A stretch of 64,000 nucleotides of DNA from Tieghemostelium lacteum (lineage: Eukaryota > Evosea > Eumycetozoa > Dictyosteliales > Raperosteliaceae): positions 186,001 through 250,000 of the forward strand of contig LODT01000022.1 in assembly GCA_001606155.1 (NCBI GenBank), written 5' to 3'. This document shows, in pieces, positions 50,601 to 60,565 of the stretch. Positions within the stretch are counted from its first letter, which is position 1, and every line of letters starts with the position of its first letter. Below the pieces are notes generated by a model. The model was not told the DNA's origin, ran no database searches, and saw only the letters and a list, made by a program, of their open reading frames with translations. The position numbers were made by a program, and so were the translations under genes.

Positions 50601-51168
50601 TGTTCTAGTTCCTTTACCAAAATCTAATAATCCACTACAACAGAGTATGATAGGACAACCAATGCCTACTCAACCACCTAATATTATAAACAAACCAATG
50701 CCACAGATTCCAGTTACACCTGGATCTGCTGCTGCCAGTGGTGTTGTAAATCCAGTACAGGGAACACCTCAAGCACCCCCTACAACAGTACCACCACCAA
50801 CTGTAGGTGCACCTACAAGTACTGGTAAAACTAAAGCACCTTCTAAAACTCGTACTACAAAGAAACCAAAAGACAAGGAACCAAAAGTTAAAAAACTTAC
50901 AAAAAAACAACAGGCTGCACAACTTCAACAATTACAATTACAACAACAAGCTGCAGTTGCTAATCCTACACAACCATCTATTCAAAGTCAAATACAACAA
51001 CAGTTACTTCACCAATCTCAACCACAACCTGTTCAATTCCAACCACAAATACCAATGTTTCCAAATCTTCCTAATCAAACTATGATTCCAGGTACTCCTG
51101 TTGGAATGTTACCACCTAATCTTTATCCAGTGCCATATCCAAATTTACCAAACCAATTACCACAATAA
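44653..51168 (+). CDS. EP400/Domino-like NuA4 (TIP60) scaffold with degenerate SNF2 domain
   Basis: Single exon of 2171 codons. Ser/Thr/Pro-rich N-terminus; HSA-like helix (HWDLLLEEMALVSEDFIRFKRLK, about 377-440), which in relatives binds actin-related proteins; acidic stretch about 500-580; SNF2 N-lobe from LKFPLREYQLIGMDWL (about 633); C-lobe about 1165-1290; Lys/Glu-rich coiled coil about 1563-1610; SANT/Myb domain (SPWTQQEDSFIMESVRQYGQNWDL, about 1736); long Gln/Pro-rich C-terminus. The HSA-SNF2-SANT order is that of EP400. The ATPase looks inactive: motif I reads DDKGLEKSVQ instead of DEMGLGKT, motif II reads VDNV instead of DExH, and motif VI lacks both arginines of QAxDRxHRIGQ (VKATIETTGHF). 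It is likely a chromatin-complex scaffold. Confidence 0.82.
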   Translation: MVSNKKNKKEIGEDQISPSVSPALSNTSIDPMNQDTETTPSTKSSNVKRSRSSIVPIINNLSTSINNTSTTTTSSQLIESPRNPIPHPPTLNTSTRKTRGHSRKNSSSSGPSSSEISNILSEYKDNVVQSLHRSRQDIKDLADKRNKMISEYLLLSDNTSLTQYDGSGTKSITDSHQLESFLLQKQLPIFSKQYIEDIVNLDNPNTSITRNSLHHQPPPTPTLPNFTMDDHLPPSTTNTTTITTTTSTPQQKRELNSSTSTSTQPIKKFKRDNSTNALPIYAPPTPTSTTTTLTTPMAVSTTSTVVVQPEQIPPPPPVIQRNYPPSAFVPIPPLSKELINNAHNDAKILRRIHELQKQGIWGPKLLTKLPEPPRPKVHWDLLLEEMALVSEDFIRFKRLKHKVLNVIGKDLQEYHSNKHFSLIKSNHNSNGSNQHYHHLDENRKRKQCMIIANEIKQFWSRIHNLKRFQSSLNNNSNSNNRNTTRRPLNPWISDIKMEDNQYDDGDDEDDPEYQSSDDESVDCRIGTEQTPVEIDGNNQNAEVITSSSEDESDLSDSDLEDDEDEEEVEEDISLEDLEMLHKESQMPLEEILTMDEIIDSVLLDIKVGTDRALTVNATSGARKVPVLLKFPLREYQLIGMDWLVSMYELALNAVLTDDKGLEKSVQVMAMISYLAAECGQWGPHLIVVPGENNHRCLSKWELQFKSWCPGLKVSTYTGSGSDKRDWHRNDFYVCLTTLSLVYSDYMILNRKKWSYLIVDNVLPKLSINVNSSRRLLLLDSNPITNDIQSIWTLCQFLFPNLSPFKSQLNFGNINNLNDISQQFQSALAPYTLGRLRSTVESQLPKERIHQINCKLLKSQQTILQDIHSKENNTNNNNNTESIVNIITEISRVCDHPQLCQDRIVSLPWCQSDTIQMEYSSRVVNVRNGGDGVNLSLLNLQLPDYSSSLSNQICNDIVLLQPQESKFQELYSNYIKSLQSNQQSNQLPQLNSSSSQVSLSSSHSGITTLVPNSCLDIYTTLRNDLLKQHFQDCIDRVKYSQKRTSKNQPLYGYDLIYLVTVNKTSSPRYCQTIQEMILTPTQRSVAMEPELKRFSLLVNKVLPQSNISLIEIHPSSVSLLSSYLKEIKLISTTDVWKSLFAPFYPSYSRQSLMNIPNDTLHGSGKLLELSKLLPALKEQNHRVLVYSHYEGMIQILERFFKYHGYPMVKIDCKTKQKKRHLLLEKFNTDTSIFLMLLSTRTGELNVHGADTVIMYDQDWISSTKNTVKATIETTGHFTNGRTIYNLQVPQYQNLIELYGNSVKLNNNNSNNSSITIDNNEWRHLVESIEDPLDLLSLRQFENNSILEIEKHNLSHNNNNSKISKYQNSRNDELLDYILEPIQKYALTRANEKNSNDINENVQADPEETDCVSIDQKENKIISILSDNPSETLFDLFDNTVVLDSNSSNGGKKLEDPLLFFQVNGMTVTEFQSSLLGFGEMFQRLPDANQEQWFLAPMQEPIPHDLLEEIMKDLDEHYHQHYNYMYPPIAQTITFESIARPSRSKLKRGKVIKQLAQHNQRQQMSKEKEKEKKLQLKKKKEKDKKEKARLEEERRIKEKRELKMKNARDKSFNANKQISSMQKKKLDGKRLVPDDIIATSHTGTSGSDRSDAEFEELAGDLEESLTKNLKSNQNGDQMLVDSSQDENSESSSTKKRKHDKNIILSSSTSGSKKISKKEFEGDTNLATSPSSEDLLTVTSPWTQQEDSFIMESVRQYGQNWDLISFSLCKMFHNLLFRVIRTKLQTIDRYKSYLLPREEASKKQQQLVEDSQSGHKPSVPAHEGEFSYSLLDMIKKTQSAVGAASKLPGMRGSAIQAQFDPNMPTHVSHLSLTVSLPLSASLPSVMAGNTTKIIKENKAKLIQQQQQQQQQLMRPVVPPTNAPTVPQNPQNVPIQPGPITNPTPNVAPTTVAGAPVGAPQPQQVQPPPISIPTQPPPVLNRSIHIPVLVPLPKSNNPLQQSMIGQPMPTQPPNIINKPMPQIPVTPGSAAASGVVNPVQGTPQAPPTTVPPPTVGAPTSTGKTKAPSKTRTTKKPKDKEPKVKKLTKKQQAAQLQQLQLQQQAAVANPTQPSIQSQIQQQLLHQSQPQPVQFQPQIPMFPNLPNQTMIPGTPVGMLPPNLYPVPYPNLPNQLPQ

Positions 51169-51426
51169 TAAATAAATTTTTAAATTTTGTACAAAAAATA
51201 CTTCAAATGTATTTCTGATGGCTATACTATACTAAGAAGTAAACACAGTGATAGTTTTTTTTACAAAAAAGCCAAATTCGGAAAGAGAAAGAGAATTCTA
51301 TCTTATTTCAAATAAAATTATTGCCTTTAAAAAAGCTTCATAAAATTATTTAGTTTAAAATATAATTTCTAGAGGGTTATCGATAGTGAATCCTTTTGAA
51401 AATTTATTTGTTTTGTTTTGATAAAA

Positions 51427-54400
51427 TTATCTGTAGTAGGAATCTTTAATGGTTTTGATAACTAAATCCTTATTTTTGTTTCTCCATGTAATAAATTCAT
51501 CTGTGGTAATTGGTTGGAATGGGGTACTTGTAGAAGAAGATACACCAGTAATACGAGAAATATATTTGATGAAAATCTCTTGGGACTCTTGAATGATCAT
51601 ATTGTCAATGATTTTTAGGAAATAGGTCATATAGGTTTCAATTCTCCATGTTGAGATTGAATCATTCATTTCTAAGAGTGCAGTACTACAACTGAATATG
51701 TTATAATAGGATTGGAAATTCTTTGCCATTGAGTCTTTGATAATGGTTAATAGATGGGTACTGACTGTTTTGTTCTCCCATGCCAAGTGTTTAAATAGAT
51801 GTTTGGCTGAATCATTCCAACCATATTCTTTGACCAATTTGATTAAGAACATTTTTGATAGAATGGCAACTAGTGTTGGATCAGAGTAAGCATATACATA
51901 GGAATCCGGTCCGACATTAGTGGGGTAACTAGATGACTTGAAAGGACTGGTTGTAGGTACACTTTGTTTATCCAAGATGATGTTCATTCTGGGTCTATTT
52001 TTCTCTCTTTCAGAGGGATATTGGAGAATTGTAATTGCAGGATTAGGTGAATATTGGCAATATCTAATTAAATAACTGAGTAGATCTAACATCTTATTAG
52101 GTTCATTAGGTTGTTGTACAACAGTTGAGCTGTTTCCACTTGAAGATCCCATATTACTACTTGTGACACTAGAAGATATCGATGAATTGTTACCACCCAT
52201 AATAGAGTACCCACTAGATGTACCATATCCAAATGAAGTAGTGCTGCTAATAACACCAACAAATGTATCTACAAGTTTAGAAATTAGACCTTTTTGTAGT
52301 AACAATTCACGTTCTTCCTCACAACCTTGAACGATATTGAATATTAGAGTGAACAATTGTTGAACAGCTCTCTTACTGTATTCATTGTAAGATTTAATCA
52401 ATGATAATACAACTCTACAGAATAGACTGATAATAGGTACTGTAGAACCATCAGGTTGTTTTCCATAATGATTCTTAACTAGTTTAACTGCAAATGTAAG
52501 CATATTGACAAATACATTTCTAGTCTTTTCAAAGTAACATGAAACTAAAATGGACTTGAGAAGTGCTTTACGTTCACATAGATAAGCAAGTAACCATTCA
52601 GCACCTTCTACACAATCTCTCATTAGTCTCTTAATGTGGTATGCCCATACATCAATTATACCCTTCTCTTTTGAATGTGCATAAATATCAATGAGATATC
52701 TAACAGAGAGTTTAATGGAGCTTAAAAGTGCTTTTTGAAGATCAACTGGCACACCTCTATTAGGTACTGGAATAACTTCATCAAAAGTAGGTTGATGATA
52801 CAAATTAACAGTATCCCAAATAAAATTACCAAAGTCCAAGTCATAGAGGAATTTTTCAGTTAGGAAGACACTATTTTCATTCCAGACCATCTCCAAAGCA
52901 CTATGTGAAATCTTATTCATATTATTTTGAATTTTTAGTAAACTGTCTGATGAAGATGTTGTAGAACTTGACAGATTAGGTGGAGTTGATGATCTTTGTT
53001 GATCACCAGCTACATTGAGATTAGGGAGAGTAGGTAGAGGTGACATGGGTATTGGTGTAGAAGATGGGTACTCATTTGGAATGGATTTGGTGTAAAATAG
53101 CATGTAGGCATTACATGTTTTAGGTCTCTTTACAGTTACAACTTTTTGAGTTTCCTTATCCATTTCTTTAACATCATCAAAACCACCAAAACAATCAATA
53201 GGAATTCTATTAGGATCATAAGCTTGAACAAGAGTATCGTTAAGTTCAAACCAGTTACCACTTTGGTTATCTTTAATCAGTGTTATATAGTGACCAGAGT
53301 CAGCAGTACCTTGATGCAATACAATACCAGAGAGAGTGTATTTGTATTTATCAGGATGTTCATCAGCCATTACTGGCATCTGATTCTTTTCCTTTCTATC
53401 CAGGGGTTCAAAACAGTATGGTTCAGTGTCGAGTACCATTGGGAACTCACAAAAGTCATTTAGTTTGATGTTTCTCATGTTATCCAGATCGTATTCAAAT
53501 CTCTTCATATGAAGAATCAAAGTGTTTGGAAGTTTATCAATGAGACAACGTTTCATGGCATCTACTCTAGTGTCACAACCTTCACATTTATACTTATTGT
53601 TACCAACTAGATATTCAGGTTCAACAAAGGAGTTAAAAGACTCTAAAAGTGATTTCTTGTTCTTAACCTCCAAAGAAATAGATAGAAATGGTTCTTCTCT
53701 ATGGGATCTATGGGTACACTCCTTGGATATAAACTGATTAGTAAACACACCACCAAAAGACTCTTTAAGTAGATCTTTCTGATTTGGATGAACTTTTAAA
53801 GATTCCTCTAACTTATCCAACAGAATCAAAAAGAATTCATAAGCATCCATCTGTACACCAAGATTAATATAAGTACCATCATAGTTCTTTATAGATCTAC
53901 AGAAGTTGTAGGGATCATAATACCGTTTACTTGACTCTTGCAAATAGATAAACAACAATTGCAACTGATTCAACAAGTACTCTGATTGAAGTTTATCGTC
54001 TAATTGAGATTGCTGTTGTTGTTGTTGTTTCTGACCAATAATCATTGGTGATATCTGATGAACATGTTGATTACTTTGCTCATGTATCAAATTCAATGAT
54101 AGCAACCCTTTCTTGAGATGAGGTGAATAGTATAATTGTTGAACAAGAGAATTCATATAACATGTTGCACCTTGATTCTTTAAACCAACATAACCATACA
54201 TAGTCTTTTCTTTATCAAATGGAGAGTAATTCCAATCATTATGTGCATCAGTAGATTCAATTTCCTTAATGATAAATCTCTCTACTTTAAAGAAAGTTTC
54301 ATAATCATTTTTGGTAAGTTCACGTAGTAGACGGAAACAATTTACTCTAGAATCCTTAGTCTTGCATAGTGGTGGTTGTGTACCTCCATGATCATTAGCA

Positions 54401-57400
54401 GTTGGAGTCTTAAACAAACCATCATACCATAGAAATTCAATTAAATTAGTTTCTTTACATAATGATTTCAGTGATGGTCTTCTTCTAATTAGATTTCTAA
54501 TTACATTTAGAATACCATTCAAAATGTGATCTTTTTGCTGGTAGGCTGTATTTTCTCTAATTGGAATGACTTTAATCTTCTCAATCAACTGACCTAAAAG
54601 ATCAATTAAATAGTTACTATTATCATTGGTACTGTTGTTATTGTTATTATTGTTATTATTGGTATTGTTCAACACAGGATAACCTATATTTAAAAGCTCA
54701 GATAACAAACAGAAATACTGTTCAGATGTTGTAGAATAGTTATTGATCTCTGGTAAAAATGACAAGAGAATAGCAACAAAGTATAAGGAGATATCAATGG
54801 ATTTTGATTGACTTTGTGGATTCTGGAAATTTGTTGTTAGATTCAACAATGCATTACTGACTTTAATTTGAATTGATCTGTCATTGCACTCTAATAATAG
54901 TGATTTCAACCAAGTCTTCCAATCAAAGAGTTTAAGGGCATCTAGTAACTGGTCTGGTGAGTAATTGTATACTAGAGAAGTCAATAGAATCTCCAACCCA
55001 AATGTTATGGCAATATGTAAGTCTTCAGATTGAGTGGCTGTCAATGGAGGACTAGATGCAGAGGATATTACAGAGATTCCGGATATAACTCTAAACAATT
55101 TCTGTGTGAATGCAGGTGAGATACTGTAACTAGTCTCTTTTCTAAACAGTCTTTTCTGCATTGAATAACTTGGTTTCTCACCAGAGTTCTTTAGAGTCAG
55201 TAAAGAGACACTTTTTAACAATGCACCATAGAATCTAATATACCCACTCTGACTACTGATATCAGAGTTTGTAAACAAAGTAATTAAATAATTTACACCT
55301 TGTTTTTGAATGAATTTCTCTTTGATTTCATCAGATGATACTTGGTAATTTAAAGCACCAAGTGAAGAGGATTCTGTAAGAGTAAAAGTATGAACACCAC
55401 CTTGTTTCATTTCCATTATCGATTCAAAGACCTTTAGTGAATAAAGTGTCTTGTAGATGGTATTGGTAGGGAAGAGAACATTTAAATCCTCACGAAGTAG
55501 TTTTATATCCTTATACAATTTCTCATTGTATGGCAAATCAGCTAACAACTCCCAAGCATTTTCAGCAATCTGATGATCATCCAAATTCAATAGATTGAAT
55601 ATCTGATCGAAGAATTGTGATTTTGCAATGATACCACCAATAAAGTCTTCATTCTTTACTTTACCATTGACTAACCTTGATTTTGGATTCTCTTGTACTT
55701 TTCTAAGAACCAAGTCACCTACAAGTCCAATACCACCCAACTGATGTTGAATGGACTCAATAACCATACTGGCAACAGGTGTATCATCAAGTACATCCAT
55801 ATCACCTAAATCCTCATCATCAGAAGACTCATCACTATTATTTCCACTTCCGTTACCATCTTTCTTTTTACTCTGGTTCTTTAGTTTCTTTTCATTTTGT
55901 TGTGGTTGCTGCTGTTGTTGAGTACTAATATTATTATTGTTATTATTGTTGTTGTTGTTGACATTAGAATTTACAATTACAGTTCTTTTTACAAGTATAG
56001 GATAAGATTGTACACCATTGGAATCTAGAATTTTAAATTCATCCATTGACTTGTCATCGTCTTTTAGTTCCTTATCTACTAGATAGACCTTTAGAGATTT
56101 ACATGTGGGTTTAGGTTGAATGTTATAGAGATTTGCAATCTTTCTTTTAAAAGTTCTAAGTGTATCTGACCCATAGACATCTGGAACAATATGTGAATCA
56201 CCACGATCCAATTTAACAAAATAGGCATTGGGTTTCATTGGTTCATCTCTGGGAGTTGAAGGACTACTAAAAAGTGACCCTATAAGACGATGGTGTGGTT
56301 TAGGTGACTTGTACTCATCCATTGATCCTTTAGATGTGTTTTCCAATCTAAATTGCTTCATCATAATCAGTACACGACATACACGTTGAACGAGTTCCTC
56401 TCTCTGAGGTGACTGTTGATTTGACTGTTGTTTTAAATTCAACAGATTCTTTTGTAAATGGTCAATACAAATCTTGAGAAACTCCTCTTTATATTTTACA
56501 GATGATTTTGAGTTTTCAGAACTGTATAATTGAATCAATGTATTGATTGCAGAGTTACTGAATTCCAAATGAACAGAATCCAATGCAATAGACCAAAAGT
56601 AATTGATACCTAGTAAATCAATACTGACTATATAAAACTCACCAGTGACATTACTGTTTCCACTGGTAGATTGGTAATTAACACTACTCAATAATGGTGA
56701 TGATTGTGGTGATGGTACTGGTGATGATCCAGCATTACTATTACCATTGTTACTATTACCACCACTGTTATTAGGAGTACTATACATATGTGGACTTGAT
56801 ACAGTTATATTTGGTGATGTTGAACTTAATAATGGCGAACTCTTTGGTTTTTGTAGAGAATTATTGTTTAATGAACTTGCATTTCCACTACCAATATTAC
56901 CACCAGACAATGAAAACTGATTACTGCCACCAAATAACCCATCACCAGTATTGAATATAGATTGTTGAATCTTTTTGATTTTTCCTGATCTTTCGTTAAT
57001 AAAGAAAAAGAAACGTTCAAATACACTATAAGAAGATGGACCTAAATGAGACCAATCCAAAGACGACATTTTCTCCATGAACAAGTGTTTGATGACTGAC
57101 TCTGGAATAGTAGTTTTAGAGTTACTAGTAGAGAGCTTAGTGTTCTTTAGCCATATAAAATAAGTTTCTCTCTCCTCTTGTGTCAAGGCCATTGTTACAA
57201 AGCTGTCCCATAGAATATCAACTTGTTGATGATTCAACATTAGGTTACTCTGACTGATGATAAACTCTAGAAAATCTAAACGAGCTTGTACTTGTAATAA
57301 GTGTGGAAACTGACCTTGAAATATTGCCTTATTGAGTGACTGTGTTGGACCTGTTGCATTATAGAATTTTGATCTCTCTAGTGTTGTTCGTTTATATTGA

Positions 57401-60082
57401 CTAATTTCTTTAAAGAGTAGATCGAAAATCTTGAATTTCTGTTCGAGGACTTCAATGTGAGCTTTAACTTTCTTCTGATCAATAGTATTCACAATAATAG
57501 CTAGAGATTCGTAGACATTGACTTGAGTACGAAGGTTCTCAACAGCCATCTCCAAATAGTGGTTTCTATAGGACGAGTACTCTGATAACTTGAGTAAATT
57601 GACAAAATGAGATCTGGCATTACTCACTAGATTCTGACTGATTTGCAATGCTTGATTGTCAATTAGATGATAGTTCTTGTCATCTAGAATCTGATAATGT
57701 TGTGTGACTGCTAGTCTATAAAACAACTCTAAACCATAGAGTTGTTTAGCCCCACTTCTGGAGGGTTGAGTACTGGATGAACTGTTATCTTGGTGCTGAA
57801 TAGCAACAGTTGAGAAATTGTACAAAAACATTAGAAACTCTTGATCAAAGTCACTGGCTTTGTATTGGTCAAATGTCTTTTGAATGAGGTCATAGAGATA
57901 GTCAACCAACTGAATAGACATGTAGTTTATCAGTGCTAGAATTGCAGAGAAAATGATATTCTTTACAGACTCATGTTTACCAATAGTCGATTTCCACAAG
58001 AGTTCAATGTGTTTAGTTTCCAATTTACCATACTGACTGAGGAATATCATTACTGGTATACAATGTCTCATGATATCAGGTTGGTCACAGAGTTTACAGC
58101 AGCTTTCAATAATCTCATTCTTGAGTACCCATTCATAGATCAATGGTGGATGTGCATTATTGTTACTGTTATTGTTACTGTTATTACCACTGTTTTGGTT
58201 TTGATTAGACTGATTCGATTGGTTTGTTCCTCCGGTACCGCTATTCCCCTGTCCAGGACTCTGATTAGGTGACGATGAAGAACCTCCTTGATTCGATGCA
58301 TTGTAAGGTGTAGCTGAAGGTGAAGGTAACGGAGAAGTCTTAGTCCCACTCCCACTAGCACCACCCTGTTTGGATTTTGGTTTTTTCAAAAAATTTGTAA
58401 AAGCAAAGGATTTGGAAGTCTCTGTTTTTATACATTTTGTAGATTCCTTTTTGATAAATCTCAAACCTCTTAGTTTCTTCTCCAAATTGACAGACAAGAA
58501 GCACCGAAGTGCCCTGTTGAGATCAAACTCTTGAAACATTCTGGAAATCTCCAGAGGTGTGTTGGTAACGGCCAGTAAATGTTGAAGATACTGGTAAATC
58601 TCTCTGTAGTGGTCTCTCTCACCAGTTGGTAAATCCTCATAAAACAAATCCAATAGATAATTGAAAATGTTCTCTTTGAGTTTTGGTATATATTCCTGTA
58701 GAAAACTCACAGATAGCTCATCTCTAATGGTATGCAATGGTTTCATTGCTGACTTTAACTTGGATAGTGATGGTCTTTGTGTGATCAACTGTAGAAACTT
58801 ATCAAAATATCCACAATCTGATAAAACATTTAGATTGTAATAATAATAAATTGATTGTCCACCACCTCCATTTCCATTACCTCCATTATTATTACTAGTA
58901 CTCCCATTGTTATTACTATTACTGTTGGTTCCTTGTACACTTGTTTGAAAATCTGCTAATTTCTAGATATAATCTATTAATATCATGCTGGATTCCAATA
59001 TTACATTAAAGGGTCTGTTTACATACTAGTTTAAATATTTGGTTATCTGGGATATCTTCCTTATTGATTTCAATTTTATTGGGTGTATAAAATGAATGAT
59101 TTGGGTTGAATATTCTGGCTATGCTTAACCAGATATCTTCATATTTAAAATCATTGGATAATGTATGAATATATTCAATGGAGATTTCTATGGCTCCTTT
59201 GAGGAATTTAATAATGTGTAATTTAATCTCTGCAGTTAGACTATATAATAAAATCAAGATGTAATCATTTTTTTGTTTTTTTTTTTTGATATTTCAAGAA
59301 TATTAGAAATGCAAGTTTTGGTGATGGCGGATATTTTTTTTTTTGGAGAGTAGTTACTTTTTAAAAGATAAAACATATAATACGTATTTGGGAAACCATA
59401 CATTGAGGAAATACATCATTTGATCGTTCTCAAGTTTCTTTGATTTGTCTAGTATTTGAATGAGCATTTGCAATTGTGCCACTGGTAAGGCATCATTTCT
59501 CAGTGAATTCTCAATCTCTTTGAAATATTTTATGAGGTCTAGTGAGGGTGTGGAAGAAGAAGATGATGATGATGATAAGGTATTTGAGCTAATACTAGGT
59601 GATAAAGAAGGTGAAAATATAGTAGGAGTACTAGGTGAAGTCTGTGATAAAACTGGAGATGATGATGTGGATTTGGGTACTATCGATTTCAAATCTGGTG
59701 TATCAGGTGTAAGTGAAGGAGATTGTGGTGTAACTAGTATGGTTTGATCAGATGGTGATCTCTGATGACTAGATGTATTTGGAATGTGATTAGAACTGTT
59801 ATTCAAACTACTATTACCGCTATTTTGGTGTTGTTGTTGTTGTACTGCATTTGAAGGTATATTCAAACTTTGTAAATCATGTGACGAATTACTAGACATT
59901 GAAGACAATGAAGACGATGAGAAATTTGGAGTTATTTGGTTGTTTAGTGGTGCTTTAGTCACCACAACTTGAATGTTATCATTCACAGCTATATTAGGTA
60001 TTTCAATATTCTTTACATTTAATGTGGTCTCCTCATTAACTTTACTACTATTATTACAGGTATTTGTTGTGTTTTCAATCAT
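51427..60082 (-). CDS. USP9X/FAF-like giant ubiquitin-specific protease
   Basis: Three exons, 60082-59358, 59240-59027 and 58962-51427, with introns of 117 and 64 bases, join in frame to give 2824 residues; USP9X is about 2570. The N-terminal exon is Ser/Asn/Gln-rich. A helical-repeat region follows, then a ubiquitin-like domain (about 1226-1310; NAYFVKLDRGDSHIVPDVYG). The USP catalytic domain is at about 1905-2245: Cys box GLKNQGATCYMNSLVQQLYY (Cys near 1914), zinc-finger CTHR and CEGC, His box GTADSGHYITLI (His near 2204) and WFELNDTLV. All catalytic residues are present. A helical C-terminal region follows. USP9X-type enzymes remove ubiquitin from trafficking and signalling proteins. The first donor (GTAACT) is the weakest part of the model. 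Confidence 0.85.
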
Positions 60083-60565
60083 TAGAACACAATTGATTCT
60101 GATTGTTTAATTATGATATATAAAATTGGAAAATAAAAATAAAAAAAAAAAAAATAAAAAATAAAAATAAATAAATTCAAACTGAAGACCCTAGGAATCA
60201 TAGTTTTATTGAAATTTGAATATTGATTTACACTTGTAAATAAAATGATTTATCATAAATATATAAATGCAAAATAGAATCAAAGAAAATAATTTTTTAA
60301 AATTAATATTTAAATGGTAAGTTCCCAAATTCCTGCTTTTTAGTTATATTTATTGTTTTGCAAACATATATTTTAAAATAATTATTCAATATTTTAAAGT
60401 TATAAATAAATGATAAATTAATTATAGTGGTGGTTTTTAAATTTAATTAAGAATCTTAAGGTCCAGCATGTTTTATTTTAAAAAAAAAAAAAAACTAGTA
60501 GATTTTTTTGTATATCCCTCCACAAAATTAGATAATGATAATCTAAATAAAAAAAAAAAAGATAA
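60083..60565. other. Divergent intergenic spacer
   Basis: Lies between the starts of the USP9X-like gene and the DUF1765-like gene. It has long A-rich runs (60141-60175, 60480-60495, 60549-60560) and no recognised gene. Confidence 0.6.

Noticed and set aside
59006-60082. Two small independent minus-strand genes upstream of the USP
   Set aside because: The 59006-59257 frame has no ATG start, and both frames splice in phase into the USP9X-like frame.
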